Of a stretch of DNA of 64,000 nt, positions 41,649 to 49,581 are shown one piece after another; position 1 is the stretch's first letter; every line of letters begins with the position of its first letter. The notes under the pieces were generated by a model, which saw only the letters and a program-made list of their open reading frames with translations, did no database searches and was not told the origin of the DNA. Both the position numbers and the translations under genes were made by a program. This DNA comes from Sphingomonas pseudosanguinis. Lineage in GTDB: Bacteria; Pseudomonadota; Alphaproteobacteria; Sphingomonadales; Sphingomonadaceae. The stretch lies in NCBI RefSeq assembly GCF_014196255.1, contig NZ_JACIDH010000009.1, forward strand, positions 62,001 to 126,000, given 5' to 3'.

Positions 41649-42275
41649 ATGTGCAATCTTTACAACCTCAATCCCGAAGCGAGATCCTATTTCGAGCTTT
41701 TCGATGCGGCGGCCGACCCAGCCAATACGCTTGCGGTTGAGAAGGACTACGCAGCGCCCGGCAAGCCCGGTTATGTGGTGCGTCATGAGGCTGGCGAGCG
41801 GGTGCTGAGCACCATGCGTTGGGGCTTCCCAACGCGCAAACCGCGGAAGCGCCCGGCCCGCGAAGGCGAGCTGCCGTTCCTCTACGACTGGTGGACGAAC
41901 GCGCGGAATATGCAGAGCAATATGTGGAAGCCCTGGCTGATGCGGACCGAGCATCGCTGCCTGGTCCCGTTCACCCGTTTTGCCGAACCCAAAGCTGCGG
42001 CCGATCGCCAGAACCCGCGTGATACCAACTGGTGGTTCAGCGTCGAGGACCAGGCGATGCCGTGCTTTGCCGGACTGTGGAAGCTCGATCAGGATCACGA
42101 CCGGGTCTATGCCTTTTGCACCACCGAGCCCAACCCACTGGTCGCGCCCAAGCATCCCAAAGCGATGCCGGTCATCCTGCTGGCGGACGATCAGGAGCGA
42201 TGGCTGACCGCGCCCGTCGAGGAGGCTCTGTCGCTGTTGGCCGCCTATCCGTCCCAGCTCATGTCAGTCTCCTAG
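41649..42275 (+). CDS. yedK: SRAP-domain protein (YedK/HMCES type)
   Basis: 208 aa. The N-terminal Met-Cys2 exposes the catalytic Cys after Met removal (MCNLYNLNP). Then follow MRWGFPT, the TNARNM substrate segment and PKHPKAMPVILL with the active His. SRAP proteins crosslink to abasic sites in single-stranded DNA and so protect it; on plasmids this suits single-strand transfer during conjugation. Length is normal for the family. No LexA box was found, but the upstream region is AT-rich. Confidence 0.9.
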   Translation: MCNLYNLNPEARSYFELFDAAADPANTLAVEKDYAAPGKPGYVVRHEAGERVLSTMRWGFPTRKPRKRPAREGELPFLYDWWTNARNMQSNMWKPWLMRTEHRCLVPFTRFAEPKAAADRQNPRDTNWWFSVEDQAMPCFAGLWKLDQDHDRVYAFCTTEPNPLVAPKHPKAMPVILLADDQERWLTAPVEEALSLLAAYPSQLMSVS

Positions 42276-42412
42276 CATGGTCGCCAGCTGATCCGGCGAT
42301 GACTGCCGACTGGGGTTCCGCGGGCCGGTTGAAACGAACCGGAGATCGGTCCTGTCGCGGAAAGCGTCAGCCATGTTTGTCCCGCTCCATTCCGGCGCTA
42401 AAAACGTCCGAT

Positions 42413-42853
42413 ATGGGGGACAATAGATTCGATCTTCTCACCGACGGCCAGAAGGAGTGCCTGCGCCTCTTTCATGCCCGCTGGGAGGTCAAGGACATCG
42501 CACGGCACATCGGACGCAGTCCCGTGACCGTCAATCAGCGCCTGGCGCTGGCTCGGCAGCATCTGGGCGTCGGCCGCAGCGCGGAAGCCGCGCGCCTGCT
42601 CTTCGAGCATGAGGGCGGCATATATGATTCCGCTATATATGAGCCGTTGATAGTGGCCGAACCACAGCCGGCGGACGCATCGACCCTGGACCGGACGGTG
42701 GGTTTCCCTTTGCCGTTCCCGACCCAGGGGAGGCCGATCAATGACCTGACGCTTGCAGGCAAGCTCATCTACTCGCTCGTGCTGTCCGCACTCATCGCCC
42801 TCGTCTTCGGGGGCTCGATCGCAGCCCTGAGCGGCCTTTCCGAACTATTCTGA
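42413..42853 (+). CDS. LuxR-type HTH protein with C-terminal membrane helix
   Basis: 146 aa from the ATG at 42413. The N-terminal HTH (FDLLTDGQKECLRLFHARWE, VKDIARHIGRSPVTVNQRLA) is of LuxR/GerE type without a receiver domain. A proline-rich linker is followed by one membrane helix (LIYSLVLSALIALVFGGSIA). Membrane-tethered small LuxR-type proteins are a recurrent sphingomonad type of unknown signal. It may recruit the DNA target to the membrane. Confidence 0.7.
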   Translation: MGDNRFDLLTDGQKECLRLFHARWEVKDIARHIGRSPVTVNQRLALARQHLGVGRSAEAARLLFEHEGGIYDSAIYEPLIVAEPQPADASTLDRTVGFPLPFPTQGRPINDLTLAGKLIYSLVLSALIALVFGGSIAALSGLSELF

Positions 42854-42905
42854 CCGGCCCAATCGGCTGGTCCATTCGCAGCGCCACCCGCGCCCCGGAG
42901 ACATC

Positions 42906-43250
42906 ATGCCGAACATCGTCCAAGAAGCCGCCCGTACCGTCGTGTCCGATCTCGCACCGTTTGAAACCGCCGTCGACGTGGCGATCGCCCGCGCCGGCCG
43001 CTTCCTCGCCGCGCTGGCGGAAGGCACGATCGAAGCGCAGGTCGGCCCCCTGCCCACCCACTCCGCGATGATGAACACCTTCGCCACCGTCGCCGCACTG
43101 GCCGAGGTCCGCAACAGCATGGCGGCCACCCGCCGCGAGCTCATCCAGACCCGCGCCAAGCTCGGCCTTCAGGAGACCGCGATCGGAAGCCTGCCGGGCT
43201 GCCCGCCGGTCGAGGCGGTCCAGGCCGACACCATCACGATGGCCGCCTGA
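42906..43250 (+). CDS. Small helical protein of unknown function
   Basis: 114 aa, starting MPNIVQEAARTVVSDLAPFE, with a purine-rich GGAGAC before the ATG. Fully helical, with a central MMNTFATVAALAEVRNSMAA and TRRELIQTRAKLGLQE coil. No membrane segment. It lies between two genes on the same strand (52-bp and 39-bp gaps), so probably in an operon with the HTH-membrane gene upstream and the membrane gene downstream. Family not recognised. Confidence 0.6.
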   Translation: MPNIVQEAARTVVSDLAPFETAVDVAIARAGRFLAALAEGTIEAQVGPLPTHSAMMNTFATVAALAEVRNSMAATRRELIQTRAKLGLQETAIGSLPGCPPVEAVQADTITMAA

Positions 43251-43289
43251 GATGATTGGCGTGACGGCGATCCGGCCCCTATCTGAGCG

Positions 43290-43736
43290 ATGCTCGCCGT
43301 CGTGCTGACCTTCGTCCCCCTCCTCTACCTCTGCATTCTTGCCGCAGCGCTGGTCTATATCGGCGTGAGAGGCGAACGCGCGGAACGCGCGTGCATCATC
43401 GCCATCACCATCGGTTCGCTTGCCACCGGGCTCGCCGCAAACAAGGGACCGGCATGGTATGAAGCAGAGGTGGGCATCTTCGTGGTCGATGTCGCGACCC
43501 TGGTCGCGTTCATCGTTATCATGGCAAAAAGCACGAGATTTTGGCCGTTATGGATCACAGCCCTTCAGAACATCGCGGTGATGACCCATCTGGCGCGGTT
43601 CATAAAGCCACAGACGGTGCCCATGGCCTATGCTGTGGCCGAGCAGCTGTGGGTCTATATAATGCTCTTGATCCTGATCGTCTCAGTGCGGCAGCAGCGA
43701 TCGCGAAGCGCATCGATGAGCTCAGCGACCTCGTAA
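43290..43736 (+). CDS. Four-helix membrane protein
   Basis: 148 aa. Four hydrophobic segments (VVLTFVPLLYLCILAAALVY, CIIAITIGSLATGLAA, FVVDVATLVAFIVIMA, VAEQLWVYIMLLILIVSV). The last 12 residues are basic. The C-terminal coding region overlaps the next gene in another frame by about 88 bp, which is unusual. No family recognised. Confidence 0.55.
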   Translation: MLAVVLTFVPLLYLCILAAALVYIGVRGERAERACIIAITIGSLATGLAANKGPAWYEAEVGIFVVDVATLVAFIVIMAKSTRFWPLWITALQNIAVMTHLARFIKPQTVPMAYAVAEQLWVYIMLLILIVSVRQQRSRSASMSSATS

Positions 43737-44092
43737 GGGACTATCTCGAACTGCCGCCATGCACGGCCAAGCGGCTGAGCACGATCGAGGGCGTCATCCA
43801 GGCCAGGGCCAAGCGGCGCCACTATCTGCGGCCGGACCTGTTCGTCGAACCGCGCTGGGACATGCTGCTCGATCTGTATGTCGCACGGCTGAAAGGCACC
43901 AGGGTACCGGTGACGTCGCTATGCGTCGCGGCCAATATCCCGCCGACGACCGCGCTTCGCCACATCGCCGAGCTGGTCGAGAACGGCGAGATCGACCGCA
44001 CCCCCGATCCAGCGGATCAGCGCCGGACGTTCCTCGATCTGTCCGACAGCGCCTTTGCCCGGATCAGCGAATGGATCGACCACTGCCTCTGA
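43649..44092 (+). CDS. Winged-helix DNA-binding protein
   Basis: About 147 aa, frame supported by a MarR-like winged helix (RWDMLLDLYVARLKGTRVPV, ANIPPTTALRHIAELVENGE, DPADQRRTFLDLSDSAFARI). An N-terminal coil (AIAKRIDELSDLVRDYLELP) may dimerise it. The start is unclear: no ATG in a good place, and GTG at 43649 overlaps the membrane gene by about 88 bp. An ATG further up (43541) would need more overlap. Probably a regulator. Confidence 0.65.
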   Translation: MGLYNALDPDRLSAAAAIAKRIDELSDLVRDYLELPPCTAKRLSTIEGVIQARAKRRHYLRPDLFVEPRWDMLLDLYVARLKGTRVPVTSLCVAANIPPTTALRHIAELVENGEIDRTPDPADQRRTFLDLSDSAFARISEWIDHCL

Positions 44093-44215
44093 CAAATCAT
44101 CCCGGGTTGGGAAGGCTATCGGAAGCGGCGTGATCTTGGGGGAGCGGCTGTGCGAAAGCCTTCCCCTCTTCCTGTCAGGCCTACATAGAGGCGCGGAGAA
44201 ACTATCGGCATCCCG

Positions 44216-44926
44216 TCAAAAAATGTCGCTAGCGCCAATCTCGGCACGGCCAGACGTACCTGCGTGCTTATAACTATCGAGATGCGTCAATCGGTAACGA
44301 TTGTACATAGCCTGACTGACGCCGGAAAACGAACCGATCGAGGGGGCGTTCTCGATATGCACAAGTCCTAAACTTGCCAGGATGGAAATACCCGAACGGA
44401 TCGCATCCCGACTGACGCCCGTGCGCTCAATAATTTTATCGTAACTGATATGTGCATAATTGGAATCATTGTCGCGCATCGCAGCGAACAGGAAGTAGAG
44501 CTTCAAGGCAACCAGTTCGTTCTTATGACGCAATGTCAGGTGCTGAAACGCCTGTACGACACCGCCACTGTATAGGCCTTTTACCGGCAGTTTTGCCCAT
44601 CCCGACGCTGGATCGTAAGCGATCAGACCGAATGTGCCACGACCGGCAACCTTGCGTACGATCACCTCGCGCTGCTCCAAAATGTCGAGCGCGGCCGACA
44701 CCATGGCACGGCTGATCCCCGCCTTCCCACTCATCTCTTCGTAGGTGAGCTTGGCAATGCCATCCACAGAATGATGAGCAATCACGGCCAAGATCAACAG
44801 CGCGGCAGTTTCGCGGCCACCCTCCTCCGCTTTCCATCGAAATGCACGCAGCCCGCCAGCCTCAATCCATTTGGAAGGCAGGCGGACCCATTGCGGCATT
44901 CTAGGCTGGGACCAAGGGGGGCTCAC
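44216..44926 (-). CDS. Two-domain winged-helix protein
   Basis: 236 aa from GTG at 44926. It starts with RLPSKWIEAGGLRAFRW and then two winged-helix-like repeats: YEEMSGKAGISRAMVSAALD with LEQREVIVRK, and SYDKIIERTGVSRDAIRSGI with SILASLGLVHIE. Such tandem wHTH proteins on plasmids often bind operators or origins; a second initiator function is possible but unproven. Its GTG overlaps the stop of a 47-aa membrane gene by 3 bp. Confidence 0.7.
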   Translation of the reverse strand: MSPPWSQPRMPQWVRLPSKWIEAGGLRAFRWKAEEGGRETAALLILAVIAHHSVDGIAKLTYEEMSGKAGISRAMVSAALDILEQREVIVRKVAGRGTFGLIAYDPASGWAKLPVKGLYSGGVVQAFQHLTLRHKNELVALKLYFLFAAMRDNDSNYAHISYDKIIERTGVSRDAIRSGISILASLGLVHIENAPSIGSFSGVSQAMYNRYRLTHLDSYKHAGTSGRAEIGASDIF

Positions 44927-45066
44927 CGGTCACGCCCTTTCGCGACAGACAGCACCGCATGGATGGCGAAACCAGCAAGGGCAAACCCACCCAGGACCAT
45001 AACAATCAGCAGATGGGGGAGCGGAATGGCAGGAAGGGCGGAAAGGACATCAGGTAGGGCAGGCAT
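44923..45066 (-). CDS. Very short single-pass membrane protein
   Basis: 47 aa from the ATG at 45066, with GGAG ten bases upstream: MPALPDVLSALPAIPLPHLL then the helix IVMVLGGFALAGFAIHAV and a basic end. Its stop (TGA) overlaps the GTG of the winged-helix gene (sequence GTGA), so translation of that gene depends on it. A short leader/anchor gene of this kind is easily overlooked. Confidence 0.6.
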   Translation of the reverse strand: MPALPDVLSALPAIPLPHLLIVMVLGGFALAGFAIHAVLSVAKGRDR

Positions 45067-45989
45067 GGCGAAAACTCCAAAATTCATTCAGTCGGCAAAA
45101 TTTCGCATGTCGAACCAGTCTATTCTAGATACAGTTTTCCCAAAGCCCCCTGATAAAAGCTCAAAAATCCATTTAAAAACAATGTGATACGACCAAAATC
45201 GCAAAGCTATGGAAGGTATCGACTCAGTTCACGAAAGCCATTTGGTGAACTGAGTTTACAGGATTGAGGCCGCCAAACTCGCCGAATTTATGCCGGCCGA
45301 GGGTCACGCAACGGCGAAATTTGTCACCATGCTCTGCGGCGCGATTGGACGATATGATGCCGGTATTGCTGTGATAGCGATTGTTGCACCCGGTTGCAAA
45401 GCGCCGGGATACTCGACGCCAACGTTATCGGCTTTCGGATTGCGGTTCGGAGATTGCGTGGCCTCGTTGCTCATTCGATCGCTCTACGGAAATGATTTCG
45501 TACGCCACTTCGATCGTGGTTCTGTACGCCGGTTTACAGCGGTCGTTTGACGTACTTTTTCAGGTTGGCTTTCAGTTTACATATTAGTGGTACATATTCG
45601 TTGGCATATTTGGCGTACGTGTTGACGGCATCGTCAACGTGGTGACTGGCATTAGATATGCCTTTAAATGCGGCTTATCAGACTCAACAAAATGTTGAGT
45701 GCCTTTCAAGCCGGGTGGAGTTCTAGATATATGACCGTCCCGTCAATTCGCATCTTGCGAAAAATGGGTAGTTACTTGTGGTGCGCTTGACGGGGGGCGA
45801 TCTGGGCCTTATAGGCCGATCAGACCGCGCAGTAGGGTGCAACCTACTGCTAGTTCGTTTCAACGGGAATCCCCCGCCATGCGTGCAAACATGGCGGGGA
45901 TCACGGGACTAAGGTCAACCATGGGACGGCTCGTGATCGCTCGATCGCGGGCCGTCTTTGCGTTAGCGGCCACCAGATTTGTTGTCAAT
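45067..45989. other. Structured non-coding region with five inverted repeats
   Basis: Over 900 bp without a convincing gene, AT-richer than the surroundings. Perfect dyads: ACTCAGTTCAC/GTGAACTGAGT (45222-45255, loop 12), GTTGACG/CGTCAAC (45621-45638), ACTCAACA/TGTTGAGT (45682-45700), GCAGTAGG/CCTACTGC (45829-45850, loop 6) and CCCCGCCATG/CATGGCGGGG (45872-45899, loop 8). Short frames here (e.g. 45290-45550) lack a ribosome-binding site and credible composition. Possible origin, RNA gene or multi-operator region. Confidence 0.45.
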
Positions 45990-46451
45990 TTAAAACGTGA
46001 GATTGGTGCCCAAGGTTTGTAGTACGAAGCCGCCGAATAGCAGCACTAGACCCGTAATGCTGTAGCGGATCGACAGTGCTGCCGTGGCATTATCTGCATC
46101 GGCGGCATCACCTAAATAGGTCGTAACCTTTGCAAGGTGTTCACCCAAACCATTAACGCACTCGCCTAGCTCTTGAGCACGCTCCGTCAGATTTTCGACA
46201 TTATAGGAAACCGGGTCTTGGGCATGATAGCGCTCGTATGCTCTCTGCGGGATGTAGCGGGCATTGCGCTTGATCTCCTCAGCCCACGAAGCAATCCCAC
46301 CATACTCATCCGCCATACTTTCGATCGCCAATCTGCGATCAGCTGCCTCTCGGCGGAGTCGATGTTGCAATCGCACGAGATCGAAGCCGAGCAGCCCTGC
46401 CCCCAAGGCGTCAGCGCATAGGCCTACAGTCGAGATAAGTGCACTAGACAT
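45990..46451 (-). CDS. Membrane protein with cytoplasmic coil, unknown
   Basis: About 153 aa from the ATG at 46451 (MSSALISTVGLCADALGAGL); an upstream in-frame ATG (46619) has a less likely N-terminus. Two membrane helices: one at the start (LGAGLLGFDLV) and one at the end (ITGLVLLFGGFVLQTLG), with a charged helical middle (RLQHRLRREAADRRLAIESM, NLTERAQELGECVNGLGEHL). No family recognised. On the same strand as the similar-looking gene at 46755; the pair may act together. Confidence 0.55.
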   Translation of the reverse strand: MSSALISTVGLCADALGAGLLGFDLVRLQHRLRREAADRRLAIESMADEYGGIASWAEEIKRNARYIPQRAYERYHAQDPVSYNVENLTERAQELGECVNGLGEHLAKVTTYLGDAADADNATAALSIRYSITGLVLLFGGFVLQTLGTNLTF

Positions 46452-46754
46452 GACGAAGGTATGAGCCGGCTGCCGAACCGCCACAAGAGCAGCTTGCAGC
46501 ACCTGTGAAGACTGCGAACTCAAAGCTGACCATGAGCAAGTGGTCCATGCGTTGACGATCGGTAGGACAGTCGTATGCGTCCGGCCTGAGCCGCTGCGCC
46601 CAAAAAGTATTCCTTCCACCGTCGCTCAGCCTTTGCCGTTCCGCCCCGCTTTGGACGTTCATGCTTGCCGATGCTCATTCAGAAGAACCGGATCGCGGCA
46701 TGATAGGCTAACCACCGCTATCGCAGATACTCTGGCCGCCGTTCGCAGGATCAA

Positions 46755-47444
46755 TCAGCCCTCGTGCCGGATGATCGGGAATAGTCGGGCTTCCATGGTC
46801 GTGATCGCCGCCACGATCGCATTCGCAACCGAATCCACTCCATCTGGACCACCTCCTTCCCAGAATACCCCTTCCGTGCGATCGCGACGTGCCATCAATT
46901 CATCTAGGCGCCGTTCGTCTCTAGGCTCGTTGCGGCGGATGATGTCTGCGTAGGTTTGAGCAGCGACGACGACCTTGGCGCGCTGCACCCAAAACGTATT
47001 CAGCGCCTCTTCCATCTCCTCGCCGAAAATCGCCTTCGCCACTGGGATCGTGTCAAGCAGCTCGTCGAATAGGGGCTTGTAGTGTTCGGTCCGCGACAAC
47101 GTGGCCTGGGCCGTTGATAGCCCCGACTTAATATGGTGGGGCGTTTGCGCATCAATCATGCCGCTCTCCGTCAGCTTGTTCTCCATTTCGGAGATCTCCC
47201 AGCCGAGCATCCCTGGAGAGCGGATACCTTGAAAGGCGCGCCTCAGCTTGTAGGCGAGCGCGAGAAGCTGTTCTGCAAGGTCGATGCGACGCCCCTCGTT
47301 CTTCTGTCGTTTCCAATCATTAAACGTGCTGCGCCCGACCTTTGCCGCCCAAATCACCGCTCCCGCGCCTATGATCGCGCCCGCTCCGGCCATCATGTCG
47401 CCGGTTGCTGACCAGTCCACCGGCACCCCACAAAAATTTTGCAT
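46755..47444 (-). CDS. Membrane-anchored helical protein, unknown
   Basis: 229 aa. One N-terminal membrane helix (MMAGAGAIIGAGAVIWAAKV) is followed by about 190 residues of charged helices (FNDWKRQKNEGRRIDLAEQL, MENKLTESGMIDAQTPHHIK, FWVQRAKVVVAAQTYADIIR). Composition is well balanced and unlike random frames. Similar single-anchor helical proteins sit in accessory regions; function unknown. The 300 bp between this and the gene at 46451 shows nothing else. Confidence 0.6.
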   Translation of the reverse strand: MQNFCGVPVDWSATGDMMAGAGAIIGAGAVIWAAKVGRSTFNDWKRQKNEGRRIDLAEQLLALAYKLRRAFQGIRSPGMLGWEISEMENKLTESGMIDAQTPHHIKSGLSTAQATLSRTEHYKPLFDELLDTIPVAKAIFGEEMEEALNTFWVQRAKVVVAAQTYADIIRRNEPRDERRLDELMARRDRTEGVFWEGGGPDGVDSVANAIVAAITTMEARLFPIIRHEG

Positions 47445-47682
47445 CTAGCCCTCACGCCCAATCACGAACTGGTGTCGATGCCAAAGGCGACTCCCCTTTG
47501 CGGCTGGACCGTCCCGTTTTTCCATCTCTAACCGTCCATTTCGGGAATGAGCAATCGGGAACATATTTTGGGAAGACGGTTACTTCCTTGCCGTTCAGCG
47601 CGCCTTTGCAACCGGCAGCCGTCCCAACCATCCTTCCCAATTGAGAAAGGGGATCAGGCCGAAGTCGTATCTGCTTGGCTGT

Positions 47683-48468
47683 TCAGGCGGCGGTGCGACT
47701 ACGTCCATTCACAAGGTGCTGCCGACGTTCGAAGAACACGACAACCCCAGTGAGCAACAGGACGCAGACCAACGCAGTCGCAAACGTGTTGAGGCCAAAT
47801 CCGCCCTTGACAGCTTCCTTCGTGAGCAGGTTCCCAAAGTCGGCACCGAACGGCCTGGTGAAAACGAATGCCGCCCAGAATATAAATGCCGCGTTGACCC
47901 GAGCGACATAGTGCAGAAGCAATACCACGCCGATCACCGCCATGCAGACGAGCGACCCCGTCGTATAGGTAAGGCCAAAAACATAGACGAGTCCGTCGCC
48001 AAACGCGGTGCCGAGACTGTTCGAGAATAAAACGGCGCCCCAGAAAAACAATTCGCTCTCACGATCGACCACAGCGCTCACGTCACAGGTGCCCCGCCTG
48101 AGATACCAAATGCCGAGGGTCAGCAACATGCCACCAAAAAGGATGGCCGAGGTCGCGTTGTAGCCAAGGTTGAGGGTGTGCGTCGAAAGATCAGCTATTT
48201 CTGTTCCCGCCGTCGTCGTACCTACGATCGTCGCCCAAAACAGAAAAGGATGATAGCGATCGGCACGAACCTGCGCGACGAGGAAGGCCGCTAGAAGGGC
48301 CAGGGTGATGGCAAGTCCGGCGACGTAGCCCAGGTTCAGCGTCTGAGCGATGGCGTCGCCCGCAACCTCACCCAATGTAGTGGCGACGACCTTGGCCAGC
48401 CAAAAGCCGAGGGTGATTTCAGCAACTTTGCGGGCAGGATGTTCTCTCGTCACGTCGACCGTCTCCAT
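47683..48468 (-). CDS. COG4705-type multi-pass membrane protein
   Basis: About 261 aa from the ATG at 48468 (METVDVTREHPARKVAEITL). Eight hydrophobic helices arranged as four internal repeats: LAKVVATTLGEVAGDAIAQT, ATIVGTTTAGTEIADLSTHT, AVLFSNSLGTAFGDGLVYVF and AAFVFTRPFGADFGNLLTKE share the Thr/Gly-Asp pattern. This matches the COG4705 membrane protein family, whose function is not known. It faces the RND operon divergently (48604), so a link to metal resistance is possible. Confidence 0.75.
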   Translation of the reverse strand: METVDVTREHPARKVAEITLGFWLAKVVATTLGEVAGDAIAQTLNLGYVAGLAITLALLAAFLVAQVRADRYHPFLFWATIVGTTTAGTEIADLSTHTLNLGYNATSAILFGGMLLTLGIWYLRRGTCDVSAVVDRESELFFWGAVLFSNSLGTAFGDGLVYVFGLTYTTGSLVCMAVIGVVLLLHYVARVNAAFIFWAAFVFTRPFGADFGNLLTKEAVKGGFGLNTFATALVCVLLLTGVVVFFERRQHLVNGRSRTAA

Positions 48469-48603
48469 ACGCACACCCCCAGAGCCAACGATCATCAGGT
48501 CGGAGCATCAAATTCAAATCGAAACTCGTGAACCGTCGGCAATATTGGGACTTTGTATAGTCGGCTCCAGCGGCGCCCACTCTTTCGTGACTAGGCCGTC
48601 ACG

Positions 48604-49581
48604 ATGCGCCAGACCTTCCTTCTGATCCCGATCCTGCTCGCCGGTTGCGGCGAGAAGACCGCGAAGCCGCCGGCACCGCCTGCCCATGCCGAGATGATCG
48701 CGCACGAAAGCGAGCTGCTAAAGCTGACGCTGACGCCCGAGGCGCAGCATCGCTTGGGCATCAGCCTGGTGCGCGTCGGCGGAGGATCGGCTACCGCAGC
48801 GCGTGAGGTAGCCGGCGAAATCGTGGTCCCCCCGATCAGCGCCAATGGCGTGCCGGTCAACTCGACGACCAATCTCCAGCAGATCGGCAGCCAGCAGGCT
48901 GCGGCCGATGCCGAACTGGCGCGAGCATCGGCGCAGGCCCGCCTCGCCCGGATCGCGCTGGACCGCGCCGAAAGCCTGGTGCGCGAGGAAGCCGGCAGTG
49001 TCCGGGCGCGCGACGAAGCCGCAGCAGCCCTCGCAGCAGCGCAGGCGGCGCTGGGCGCGGCACGACAGCAGCGCCGTTTGCTTGGGCCTGCGGTTGCCTC
49101 GCTCGGCTCGCAAGCGGTGCTGTGGGTGCGCGCTTCGGTGTTCGGCAGCGACATGGGGAATGTGCGCCATGAGGCCGCCGCGATGGTCCGCACGCTCGGC
49201 GACGCCGGCGCGCCACGCAGCGCCCGTCCGGTGCAGGCGCCCCCATCGGCCAACACCGTCGCGGGCACGGTTGACCTGTATTTCGCCATCGACAATCGCG
49301 ACCGCGCCTTCCGCGTCGGCCAGCGCGTCGCGGTGGACCTGCCGCTCGCCGGGCAGACCGAGGGATTGTCGGTGCCGTCTGCTGCGATCCTTCGTGATAT
49401 TCATGGCGGCGAGTGGGTCTATCAGAAGACCGCGCCGGACACCTTCGTCCGCCAGCGTGTGGAGGTGGCATCGGAGAGCGGCGGACGGGCGCTGTTAGCG
49501 CGCGGACTGTCCACTGGGGCGCAGGTCGTGACCAATGGCGCAGCGGAGCTGTTCGGCACCGAGTTCGGGGCGGCGCACTGA
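48604..49581 (+). CDS. RND efflux periplasmic adaptor (MFP)
   Basis: 325 aa with lipobox (ILLAGCG, Cys15), so a lipoprotein adaptor. The beta-barrel/lipoyl/alpha-hairpin plan is visible: hairpin [20 protein letters not shown] to [20 protein letters not shown], barrel [20 protein letters not shown] and membrane-proximal [18 protein letters not shown]. It is somewhat short for the class. It bridges the RND pump and the outer-membrane channel. First gene of a five-gene operon with 1-bp overlap to the pump gene. Confidence 0.85.
   Translation: MRQTFLLIPILLAGCGEKTAKPPAPPAHAEMIAHESELLKLTLTPEAQHRLGISLVRVGGGSATAAREVAGEIVVPPISANGVPVNSTTNLQQIGSQQAAADAELARASAQARLARIALDRAESLVREEAGSVRARDEAAAALAAAQAALGAARQQRRLLGPAVASLGSQAVLWVRASVFGSDMGNVRHEAAAMVRTLGDAGAPRSARPVQAPPSANTVAGTVDLYFAIDNRDRAFRVGQRVAVDLPLAGQTEGLSVPSAAILRDIHGGEWVYQKTAPDTFVRQRVEVASESGGRALLARGLSTGAQVVTNGAAELFGTEFGAAH

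Noticed and set aside
45290..45550. 86-aa frame in the non-coding hairpin region
   Set aside because: No ribosome-binding site, odd composition, and interrupted neighbouring frames; kept as non-coding.
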